Part shown: positions 42,790-50,009 of the stretch, piece by piece | How positions within the stretch are numbered: the first letter of the stretch is position 1 | Layout of the letters: every line of letters begins with the position of its first letter | Source: UBA2428 sp002343545 | Lineage (GTDB): Bacteria; Bdellovibrionota; UBA2428 | Assembly: GCA_937952285.1 (NCBI GenBank) | Contig: CALFZE010000054.1 | Coordinates: 1 to 55,957, forward strand | DNA: 55,957 bases | Direction of reading: 5' to 3' | The notes under the pieces: model-generated | What the model was told of the DNA's origin: nothing | Database searches by the model: none | Seen by the model: the letters and a program-made list of their open reading frames with translations, nothing else | Program-made: the position numbers and the translations under genes

Positions 42790-43566
42790 ATGCAAGCGAG
42801 CGTTCTTTTCCGTCGTCTTTTCTGGCCCCGCGTCTTGGACGGGAAACCCTGGCCCGTTCGGCTCGGCATGTGGCCGGCCGCGTGTCTCCTCTCCTGGATG
42901 AATCTCGCCATCGAGCGATCGATCGGGGAAGAAGCGGTTTTTCGATCGCCGTCGGAAGTCGATGAATCGCTCGCGGAGTTGAGCCAAGGTTTCCGTGAGA
43001 TTCGGCGTGAGTGTCTGGCGTATCTGGAACTCGGCGAGCGAATTCCGGGCTACCACGATCTGGATCCGATTCAGAAGTCGATCTCGACCCGACTTTCTCC
43101 GACCCGCCGTTGGAAAGTCATCCCGCTCGAAGTCTTCGGGCGTCGACCCGTCGCCTTGGCGTCCGCTTTCGAGCGCACCTACGCGCGCCTGGACCGGGTT
43201 CCGCGTCGTTTACAGGTGCTCGTTTCGATCTTGGAAGCCGAGAAATCCGTGCCCGCGCACGAGGGTCCTTTCAAGGGTTACCTTCGCTATCACCTCGGAC
43301 TCGTGGCGGAGGATCCCGAAACGCGTTTTCTCCGCGTCGCGGACGAGCGTCGCCACTGGCGGGAGGGCGAGGCTTTCGTCTTCGACGACAGCCTCGAGCA
43401 CGAAGTCGTGAACGCCTCGCCGTCGGAGAGGATCGTCCTGATGGTCGACGTCGCTCGCGATCGACCGGCCTGGGTCGCGCGATTGGTGGCTTCGCTTCGT
43501 CCGATCGCGAGCTGGAGCTACGGGAGGAAAGTCCTACAACGCTTCGAAGCCCACCGCCGCGCTTAG
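42790..43566 (+). CDS. Aspartyl/asparaginyl beta-hydroxylase-like dioxygenase (LpxO-like possible)
   Basis: A 258-residue Fe(II)/2-oxoglutarate dioxygenase of the Asp/Asn beta-hydroxylase family. AHEGPFKGYLRYHLGL holds the first metal His (His157) in the H-x-G form, and REGEAFVFDDSLEHEVVN the second (His204). SERIVLMVD supplies the 2-oxoglutarate Arg (Arg214). The same family includes LpxO, which hydroxylates lipid A acyl chains, and a short hydrophobic segment near residue 30 might associate with membrane. Substrate is therefore protein or lipid; I cannot decide. It is divergent from CapA and its 3' end overlaps a small membrane gene by 33 bases. Confidence 0.84.
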   Translation: MQASVLFRRLFWPRVLDGKPWPVRLGMWPAACLLSWMNLAIERSIGEEAVFRSPSEVDESLAELSQGFREIRRECLAYLELGERIPGYHDLDPIQKSISTRLSPTRRWKVIPLEVFGRRPVALASAFERTYARLDRVPRRLQVLVSILEAEKSVPAHEGPFKGYLRYHLGLVAEDPETRFLRVADERRHWREGEAFVFDDSLEHEVVNASPSERIVLMVDVARDRPAWVARLVASLRPIASWSYGRKVLQRFEAHRRA

Positions 43567-43956
43567 GGTCGCGAGAGCGAGGTTGAAGACGACATGTTTG
43601 AAGTTACGCGCCGACGTGGATCCGAAAGCTCGGCAGAAAAGATCCCGAAAGAACCAACGGCTGGCGGTCCGCGCAAGAAAGAGAACGGCAAGGGAAATGA
43701 GCACCGCGCGCTTGGGGGCGGGCTCGAAGCGGAGGGCCTGGGCGCAAAGCGTAGCGAGCGCGAGCGCGAAGCATCCGGTCATCTTCGTGACGTAAAGAAA
43801 GGCGGGCGAGTCCTCGAGCCTTCGCGCGAAGGCGTCGGTTCCGTAGAGAGCTTTCGTGATCCGCGCGAGGACGGTCGGCGACGCGAAAACAAAGGCCCCC
43901 ATCACGAGATGATAGAGGGCCGTTCCGAAGAGAATGGCGTTCGCTAAATCGACCAC
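43534..43956 (-). CDS. Four-helix membrane protein of unknown function
   Basis: A 140-residue protein with four predicted membrane helices (ILFGTALYHLVMGAFVF, FLYVTKMTGCFALALATLC, AVLISLAVLFLARTASRWFF, HVVFNLALATLSAAVGF). It resembles small DoxX-like or DUF-type membrane proteins in size and topology but lacks a motif I can name. It starts two bases after the AhpD-like stop, so it shares that gene's promoter and operator. A function beside an AhpD-like enzyme, for example in thiol or peroxide handling, is only contextual. Confidence 0.65.
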   Translation of the reverse strand: MVDLANAILFGTALYHLVMGAFVFASPTVLARITKALYGTDAFARRLEDSPAFLYVTKMTGCFALALATLCAQALRFEPAPKRAVLISLAVLFLARTASRWFFRDLFCRAFGSTSARNFKHVVFNLALATLSAAVGFEAL

Positions 43957-43958
43957 GC

Positions 43959-44492
43959 TCAGGGCTTCTCGTACCCTTCGGTCGCGAGTCGGCGACCCAT
44001 GTCCGCGTAGGCAGGGTGTCCGGCCTCGGGCGCCCAGGTGCCCAGACCATCGACGTAACGGTTGAACATGCAGAAAGCCGCCGCAATGAGGACGGTGTCG
44101 TGGATGTCTTGATCGTTGGCCCCGGCGGCCTTAGTGATGTCTTGCGATTCGACGTGCTTTCCGCCCTTGGCGACTTTGACGGCCACGTGCAAGAGAGCCT
44201 TCATTTTGGGCGAAAGGTCGGCTCCGTCCACGCTGCGGAGCGCGTCGTCGACGACGCCGGCCTGCGGTCCGTAGTGGTGGCGGGCCGCGGCCGAGTGCGA
44301 CTCGCAGCAGAAGAGACAGGCGTTCGCCCGCGACACCACCGAAGCGATGAGCTCCCGTTCGGCCGAGCTGAGAGACGCGGGACCACGGAGGATCGTTTCG
44401 GCGAGGGCGCCGAGCGCACGGGCGGCTTCGGGGCGAAAAGCCATCGGCCCCAGGATTCCGGGAAGCTTTTCGGGCAGGGATATGTGAGCCAT
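43959..44492 (-). CDS. AhpD-like carboxymuconolactone-decarboxylase family protein
   Basis: A 177-residue helical protein of the peroxidase-related AhpD/CMD type. The signature ERELIASVVSRANACLFCCESH gives the Cys59-x-x-Cys62 redox pair plus His66, with an extra Cys63. Members reduce peroxides through partner thiols or act as unknown oxidoreductases. The ATG at 44492 is set by a strong AAGGAGG (44499-44505). It starts an operon with a small membrane protein. Its expression is probably controlled by the operator at 44509-44528, placed right after a good -10. Confidence 0.85.
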   Translation of the reverse strand: MAHISLPEKLPGILGPMAFRPEAARALGALAETILRGPASLSSAERELIASVVSRANACLFCCESHSAAARHHYGPQAGVVDDALRSVDGADLSPKMKALLHVAVKVAKGGKHVESQDITKAAGANDQDIHDTVLIAAAFCMFNRYVDGLGTWAPEAGHPAYADMGRRLATEGYEKP

Positions 44493-44508
44493 GGCGATCC
44501 TCCTTATG

Positions 44509-44528
44509 TCGACGGGACGTTCCGTCGA
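44509..44528. promoter_or_regulatory. 20-base palindromic operator
   Basis: TCGACGGGACGTTCCGTCGA is symmetric at 18 of 20 positions, with a central ACGT. It abuts the -10 of the minus-strand promoter and covers its transcription start, and the AAGGAGG lies four bases beyond. This is the classical position for a repressor. The sequence style (GACGGAACGTTCCGTC-like core) resembles TetR-family operators, but no TetR gene is visible in the window. Confidence 0.65.
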
Positions 44529-44557
44529 ATTAGAACGAGCGTTTTGGTTTTTGACAA
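44529..44557 (-). promoter_or_regulatory. Sigma-70-type promoter of the AhpD-like operon
   Basis: On the minus strand TTGTCA (44552-44557), a 17-base spacer and TCTAAT (44529-44534) each match five of six consensus bases. It drives the gene starting at 44492. The best-formed promoter I found in the window. Confidence 0.65.
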
Positions 44558-44604
44558 GAAGCACGGAACACATCTTCCGAAGAAGACTGTGTTAGCGTGT
44601 GGGC

Positions 44605-47313
44605 ATGCGTGTGCGTTGGATCGTTTTTCTTTTGCTGCTTAGCTACGTCATCGCGGGCGAACTCTTCTTGGGGTTCAATCGACTGCCGACGCAGATCCTC
44701 GCGACGCTCGCCGCGGCCGCTTTCTTCGAGATGGGACTCGCCTATCTCGTGCATCGGAAGATCTTTTTCCCGCTTTCGGCGCTCACGACGGCTTGCGGGC
44801 TCTGTCTCCTCTTGGACTACAGTCATTCGCACACCTTGCTCCTGATTCCGGTCTTCGCCGCGATCGCCTCGAAGTACGTCTTCCAATTCCAAGGCCGCCA
44901 CGTCTTCAACCCCGCGCAGTTCGGCGTCGTCTTCAGCCTTCTCTTCACGAGCGGGCTCATCTCGAGCGCTCCCGCGTACCAATGGTACGGGATCTCTTCG
45001 ATGGCCTTCTTTCTAGGTGGTTTCGCCGTGATCCTTTTCATGCCGCAGATCGACCGCTGGCGCCTGGTCGTGAGCTTCCTCGTGACCTTCGCGATCCAGA
45101 CTTACCTGCGCGCCTGGATCATGCGCCATCACTTGCCGTTCGACACGCTATTCTGGGGGACCTTGTCGTCGCCGTCTTTTCTTCTTTTCACGTTCTACAT
45201 GATCACGGATCCGGCGACGTCGCCCAAGGATCACAAGTTGCAATGGATCATCGGCGCGCTCATCGCCACGGTGGACCTCGTGTACCACCTCTTCCAAAGC
45301 TACTACACGTTCTTCTTCGCGGGCTTCACGATCGCCGCGAGCCGTTTCTTGTGGTCGCATTTCCAGGCGTTGAGGAAGGAAGGGTTTCACAACTACCTCG
45401 GCCGTCTCGAGGGTTATCGCCGCGGCGCCGTCATCGTGCTGATCGGCGCCGTCCTGGTGGGCGCCGTCGCCTTGCCGAACCGCGATTTTTCGATCGGCCC
45501 CGAGTTGCTGCCGCGCTTCGAGCGGATCCTCGGCGACAAAAGCGGTATCGCGCCGCGTATGGGCAACCTACTCGAGCGCATGGATCCGCGAGTTCAGCAC
45601 ATCTCGAAGTGGCTGCTCAGCATCGGGGACAGCGTCGCGACGGGAGACGTGGACGGCGATGGACTCCAGGATCTTTTCTTTACCTTCTCGTTGAAGGACG
45701 ATGCCGATCGTTGCGCGCTTTACCTCAATCGCGGGGACTTTCGCTTCGAACGCGTCGCGATTCCCGCGATCGAGGCGATCTGCCGGACTCCCGAGAAGAC
45801 GGGATACCCATCTTACGCGCTTTTCCAGGATCTCGACGGCGACCGAAAGCCGGAGCTTCTGATCGTCATGGCATTCGGATCTTCGCGACTTTTCCATAAC
45901 CGCAGCCAAGGGGCCGGGGTTTCGTACGTGGACGTGTCGGAGACCGCGGGCCTCACGCAATACCGCAACAGTTTGGGTGCGAACTTTTTGGACTACGACG
46001 GCGACGGTCGCCTGGACCTTTTTCTTGCCAACACGCTGCCGCCGGTCCTCGCGGACTACGAGGAACCACGCCCGCGCTTGAATCTTTTCTCGCTGCCCGC
46101 GCCGGCTTACGAAGGGGATCGGCGGATGTTTCATTTCATGCACCGATCTTGGAACCGGGCCGACAACGGCGGCCTGAACGAGATCTACCGCTCCCGCGCC
46201 CCCCTTCGTTTCGAGGCGCCGCGTTCGGAGGAGCTCGGCCTGACCGATACGCATTGGTCGCTCGCGGCTTCCTCGGCGGATTTCGACGGCGACGGATTCC
46301 CCGATCTCTACGTCGCGAACGACTTTGGACCCGACGAGCTTCTCATGAACCGGGGAGGGCAACGCTTCGAGAAAGTCATGGGCCCGCATTTCGGGAGCAT
46401 CAGCCGGGATACTTACAAAGGGATGAACGTCTCGATCGGCGACATCGATCGGAACGGATCTCCGGACGTTTACGTCTCGAACGTTCACCACGCTCTGCAG
46501 GCCGAAGGATCTCTCCTGTGGATGACCGAACGGCGGGCCGACGGCGGGGTGGACTGGCGTGAACGCGCGGGCTCTCTGGGGGTCCTGAACGAGAAACGCT
46601 TCGGTTGGGGGGCGGCGATCGGCGACCTCAACGACGATGGATGGCCGGACATCGTTCAGGCGAATGGCATGGTCGACGATTCCGTCGATCGCCGATACGA
46701 AAAGTGCCCCGATTACTGGTACGTGAACGAGAAGATCGCCCGCTCACCGCCCTCAACCCACGCCTACGCGGATCGTTGGGGAGACTTGAGGGGCATGTGC
46801 ATCCACGGTCGGGAACGGAACCGGGTCTACATCCAACGCGGTCCCCAAGCCCGACCCGTTTTCGTGGACGCATCGGTCGCATCGGGCGTCGGCGAGGAGA
46901 CCAACGCCCGCGGCGTTTCCATGGTGGATCTCGACAACGACGGCAAGCTCGACCTTGTGCTGACGCGCATGTTCGCGGAGCCTCTCGTCTACCGGAATCT
47001 CGGCACCGAAAAGGCGCACGGACGTTTCGTGACGATCGATCTCAGGGGTAACGGGACGGATTGCGACTTTGACGCCATTGGATCGGTCGTGAAGATCGCG
47101 GGCACCCCCATTTCTTCGTACCGCACGAGCTCGACCGGATTCGACGGACAGTCCGATCCGCGGGTTCACTTGGGTCTAGGGGCTTGGCCGAATCCCACGG
47201 TCGATGTCGAAGTGAACTGGTGCGGTCGAAACCGATCGGTCGAGGTCTTCCGCGGAGTTTCGGTCGACAGCTTCGTGACGCTCGAGCAGGGCGGGGCCGT
47301 CAAACCCAGATAG
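44605..47313 (+). CDS. RnfD-like membrane domain fused to FG-GAP repeats and an ASPIC/UnbV domain
   Basis: A 902-residue fusion. Residues 1-295 hold about nine membrane helices resembling the NqrB/RnfD domain: FQGRHVFNPAQFGVVFSLL and FTFYMITDPATSPKDHK are characteristic RnfD segments. In Rnf complexes this domain binds flavin and takes part in electron transfer. A periplasmic part follows with seven FG-GAP/VCBS-type calcium loops, among them DVDGDGLQD, DLDGDRKPE, DYDGDGRLD, DFDGDGFPD, DLNDDGWPD and DLDNDGKLD. The chain ends with an ASPIC/UnbV (CRTAC-type) domain. The ATG at 44605 is used; an upstream GTG at 44599 is possible. No other Rnf subunit is nearby. Confidence 0.82.
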   Translation: MRVRWIVFLLLLSYVIAGELFLGFNRLPTQILATLAAAAFFEMGLAYLVHRKIFFPLSALTTACGLCLLLDYSHSHTLLLIPVFAAIASKYVFQFQGRHVFNPAQFGVVFSLLFTSGLISSAPAYQWYGISSMAFFLGGFAVILFMPQIDRWRLVVSFLVTFAIQTYLRAWIMRHHLPFDTLFWGTLSSPSFLLFTFYMITDPATSPKDHKLQWIIGALIATVDLVYHLFQSYYTFFFAGFTIAASRFLWSHFQALRKEGFHNYLGRLEGYRRGAVIVLIGAVLVGAVALPNRDFSIGPELLPRFERILGDKSGIAPRMGNLLERMDPRVQHISKWLLSIGDSVATGDVDGDGLQDLFFTFSLKDDADRCALYLNRGDFRFERVAIPAIEAICRTPEKTGYPSYALFQDLDGDRKPELLIVMAFGSSRLFHNRSQGAGVSYVDVSETAGLTQYRNSLGANFLDYDGDGRLDLFLANTLPPVLADYEEPRPRLNLFSLPAPAYEGDRRMFHFMHRSWNRADNGGLNEIYRSRAPLRFEAPRSEELGLTDTHWSLAASSADFDGDGFPDLYVANDFGPDELLMNRGGQRFEKVMGPHFGSISRDTYKGMNVSIGDIDRNGSPDVYVSNVHHALQAEGSLLWMTERRADGGVDWRERAGSLGVLNEKRFGWGAAIGDLNDDGWPDIVQANGMVDDSVDRRYEKCPDYWYVNEKIARSPPSTHAYADRWGDLRGMCIHGRERNRVYIQRGPQARPVFVDASVASGVGEETNARGVSMVDLDNDGKLDLVLTRMFAEPLVYRNLGTEKAHGRFVTIDLRGNGTDCDFDAIGSVVKIAGTPISSYRTSSTGFDGQSDPRVHLGLGAWPNPTVDVEVNWCGRNRSVEVFRGVSVDSFVTLEQGGAVKPR

Positions 47314-48367
47314 TCGTGGATTGGCTGTGGCGGACTTCATCGGGCCGCCCGCCTTCGGATCCGATGCGGCGAAGACGCTCGATCGCGAGGTGCACGATAT
47401 CGGCCGTCGTCGAGTGGAAGACGGCATCGGGGTTCGCGAGCATGGAGCGCGATTGGTTACGCATGATCACGACGTCCTGCTCGATGACCCTTCGCGTATA
47501 GAAGCGAAAGAAGGGCTTCAATAGCCCCCCGAGGAAAGGAATGCGATAAGCGATGCGCGTGTAGACCCGGCACCGGTGCGTGGTGACGGGAGTGATCTGG
47601 CTGATGATGCTGAATCCGTCCGTCGGGCCGAAGTTGTAGTCCACCTGGGTGACGTTCGGATAGATGAAGCAGTCGGTGTGCTTCATCGGGTGGCCTTTCG
47701 GGTTCACGAGTTTCGACGTGAAGCCGATGACGTCGCCGCTCTGGTCGTAAGTCACGAGCACGCGCCCTTGCGACGTATCGACTCGGATCGGGACCGGTCG
47801 GAGCGCCTGACTGCGGAACCATCCCCGATGCACGAAGACGGTATGGGGTACGTCCATGAAGTTCTCGGCGAGGTGGGTGACCTCGTTCTCGAAGTCCGTG
47901 ATCATGAAGTAAGAACGCCAGCCGGGGCCCGTTTCGGGAAAGCGGTAGCCGGGAGCGGAAGCCTCGGGGGGCGGCGTGGATTCTCCCGTCCAGACCCAGA
48001 GACAGCCGTCGCGTTCGACGCTCGGAAGCTTGGGGAGCCTCATCCGGTTCTTGGGGCGTGAGTCGGGACCTTCGCTCGGTACGTGAACGACTTCGCCTTG
48101 CGAGTCGTAGGTCCACCCGTGGTAGGGGCAACGGAGGCAGCCTTCCTCCATGTGGCCCTCGGAAAGGTCGGCCGCGCGATGAAGGCAGGCGGCGCGAAAG
48201 ACACTGGCCTGGCCATCGGCGTCACGCATCGCGATCAAAGGACGGTCGTAGACGACGCGTGACAGCGACGAGTTCCGGCCGAGCTCTCGGGACAACGCGA
48301 AGACGTACCAAGCTTCGGTCAGTTTGGCGTCGCGTTCCCTTAAGCTCGATATCGTCGGCGTCTTCAT
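47300..48367 (-). CDS. Rieske-type [2Fe-2S] oxygenase
   Basis: A 355-residue oxygenase alpha subunit. The Rieske motif is Cys61-x-His63...Cys80-x-x-His83 (CLHRAADLSEG and CPYHGWTYD). The mononuclear iron site reads ENFMDVPHTVFVH, with His175 and His180. The overall pattern resembles the PaO/VanA-type monooxygenase group and steroid-ring oxygenases rather than dioxygenases with beta subunits. Electrons must come from an unlinked reductase, as none is encoded here. The ATG at 48367 overlaps the desaturase stop (ATGA). The 3' end overlaps the RnfD-ASPIC gene by 14 bases. Confidence 0.87.
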   Translation of the reverse strand: MKTPTISSLRERDAKLTEAWYVFALSRELGRNSSLSRVVYDRPLIAMRDADGQASVFRAACLHRAADLSEGHMEEGCLRCPYHGWTYDSQGEVVHVPSEGPDSRPKNRMRLPKLPSVERDGCLWVWTGESTPPPEASAPGYRFPETGPGWRSYFMITDFENEVTHLAENFMDVPHTVFVHRGWFRSQALRPVPIRVDTSQGRVLVTYDQSGDVIGFTSKLVNPKGHPMKHTDCFIYPNVTQVDYNFGPTDGFSIISQITPVTTHRCRVYTRIAYRIPFLGGLLKPFFRFYTRRVIEQDVVIMRNQSRSMLANPDAVFHSTTADIVHLAIERLRRIGSEGGRPDEVRHSQSTTIWV

Positions 48368-49239
48368 GCGCTTTTTCCGGTCGAAAACTCTTTGGGGGCG
48401 GCGACTTTGAGGTCCCAGATCAGGCCGAAGGCGGCCAGCACCCGAAGTCCCCAGAAGATCGGATCGGGCTGACGCCATCCGAAGCCCGAACGCGCGCTCG
48501 CGGGATAGGCGTGGTGGGAATTGTGCCAATTCTCTCCGGCGGTGAACGGCCATAGCCACCAAACGTCGCGGCTCTGATCGTTCGTTTCGAAAGTACGCTT
48601 GCCGAAGAGATGCGCGACCGTGTTCGTGACGAGCGCCGCGTGGGCGGCGGCCAGCGTGGCCCAGAAGAATCCCCAGATGACGATCTGCCCGCGGCTCGCG
48701 CCGAGTTCGGGATGCACGCGCTCGATCCAGGTTCCGAGCGCGAAAACCCCGGCGAGCCAAAGGAGCGGCCCGACGATATGGTAGCGATCGATCCAGAGGA
48801 TCTCGGGGTACTTCGCGAAATCCGCGCAAAGACGGAGATCCGTCGGTAAAGCGTCGCGTCGGAGAAGCCAACCGAGGTAGGCCTGCCAGGTGCCGTCCAC
48901 GTGGGGAGAATGGGGATCCCCTTGGCGGTCCGAAGCGCGGTGGTGGAGACGATGCGAGGTCGCCCACGAAAGGGGACCCTTGTGGCCCGACGTCGAGGCC
49001 CAAAACGCCATCAGGAACTGGAAAGCACGCGAAGTCTTGAACGACCGATGCGAGAAGTAGCGATGGTAGAAGGCGGCGACGGCGAAATGTCGCAGGTAGA
49101 AGGAAACGGCGAAAACGCCGAGCGCCGTCCAGGAAACGCCCCAGACGAAGGTCCCGATGATCGCGACGGAGTGGGTAAAGAGAAGGCGCGAAACGTGGCG
49201 GGGGGAAAGATCGCTTGCCGTGCGGACCGTCGTCGTCAT
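48364..49239 (-). CDS. Membrane fatty-acid (acyl-CoA-type) desaturase
   Basis: A 291-residue diiron desaturase of the delta-9/stearoyl-CoA type. The three histidine boxes are HRYFSH (59-64), HRLHH (96-100) and HNSHH (239-243), with the extra His of NTVAHLFG (His210). Four membrane helices surround them. There is no fused cytochrome b5 domain, so an external electron donor is needed. It introduces a cis double bond into an acyl chain. It is coupled by four-base overlaps both to the upstream uncharacterised gene and to the Rieske oxygenase gene. Confidence 0.92.
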   Translation of the reverse strand: MTTTVRTASDLSPRHVSRLLFTHSVAIIGTFVWGVSWTALGVFAVSFYLRHFAVAAFYHRYFSHRSFKTSRAFQFLMAFWASTSGHKGPLSWATSHRLHHRASDRQGDPHSPHVDGTWQAYLGWLLRRDALPTDLRLCADFAKYPEILWIDRYHIVGPLLWLAGVFALGTWIERVHPELGASRGQIVIWGFFWATLAAAHAALVTNTVAHLFGKRTFETNDQSRDVWWLWPFTAGENWHNSHHAYPASARSGFGWRQPDPIFWGLRVLAAFGLIWDLKVAAPKEFSTGKSA

Positions 49240-50009
49240 CCTTTGGCCCCCACCCGGTACTTGAACATCAGGCGAACGAGATCCCGCAAACGCACTTCGG
49301 CGATGCAGGCGAGTTCGACGCCTTCGCGGTAGTCGGGATTCTTCTCGACGAAGTAGCGGACCTCGGGATGCTTGAGCGCCTTGCTATCGGGATCGGCGAT
49401 GGGACCACGTACGGCCCCCATCGACTTCGGAAAGCGGATCAAGCTGCTCGACGGATCGAAACAGGGTCCGAACTTCCACCCGTAGAAGGCGTTCATCTTG
49501 GAATGCAGCCTCGTCGAAACGACGTCGTCGACGCCGCTTCCGGGGTAGGAGAGCGGGAAGTTGTTGCGCATCATGAGGAAGGTCTTGAATCCCTTGCTGA
49601 TGAGCATCCAGTAGAGCGGCCGATGCGGATGCCGAAGCTTGGCGCGCAGGAGAAAAGTGGAGATCGCGGCTTGCAGGGTCTTGGCGCCCCAAAAACGTTT
49701 GTCGACCACGGTGTCGCCCGAAAAAAGAAAGATGCCGTCGCCGGCTTCGGGAATCTCGCGGCACAAGATGGTGCTGAATCCGAAGAGTTCTTCTTCGGAT
49801 TCCGGAGTTTCTCGACCGTACAAAAGGGCGACGTGAGTCTTCTCGGAAAGATCTTGGCGAAAAAGATCGAGACTGACGTCCTGGTAGTAGGGTTCGAAGA
49901 CGCGAAAGAGCCGGGTGACTTCCGATTCGGAGAGGCCGGCGACTTTACGAATGGCGTAGCGTGTCTTCACGGGAAGGCCCACAATAACGGAGTTCCTGCG
50001 AAACTTCAC
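49236..50009 (-). CDS. Uncharacterised conserved protein, possible acyltransferase-like fold
   Basis: A 257-residue soluble protein. The GTG at 50009 makes a GTGA overlap with the upstream gene, which decides the start; a GTG at 49970 is an alternative. Well-ordered stretches are FSGDTVVDKRFWGAKTLQAAI, RPLYWMLISKGFKTFLMM, SSLIRFPKSMGAVRGPIAD and VRYFVEKNPDYREGVELACIA. They look like a conserved family that I have seen without an assigned function, with a GNAT-like feel (GFSTIL strand, then LFSGDT). I do not assign a reaction. Linkage to a GNAT, a desaturase and an oxygenase suggests acyl or lipid modification. Confidence 0.7.
   Translation of the reverse strand: MKFRRNSVIVGLPVKTRYAIRKVAGLSESEVTRLFRVFEPYYQDVSLDLFRQDLSEKTHVALLYGRETPESEEELFGFSTILCREIPEAGDGIFLFSGDTVVDKRFWGAKTLQAAISTFLLRAKLRHPHRPLYWMLISKGFKTFLMMRNNFPLSYPGSGVDDVVSTRLHSKMNAFYGWKFGPCFDPSSSLIRFPKSMGAVRGPIADPDSKALKHPEVRYFVEKNPDYREGVELACIAEVRLRDLVRLMFKYRVGAKG

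Noticed and set aside
47300..49003. Longer N-terminal extension of the Rieske oxygenase (about 210 codons upstream)
   Set aside because: The extension is antisense-like read-through of the desaturase gene in another frame. The ATG at 48367 forms the usual four-base overlap and begins the folded domain.
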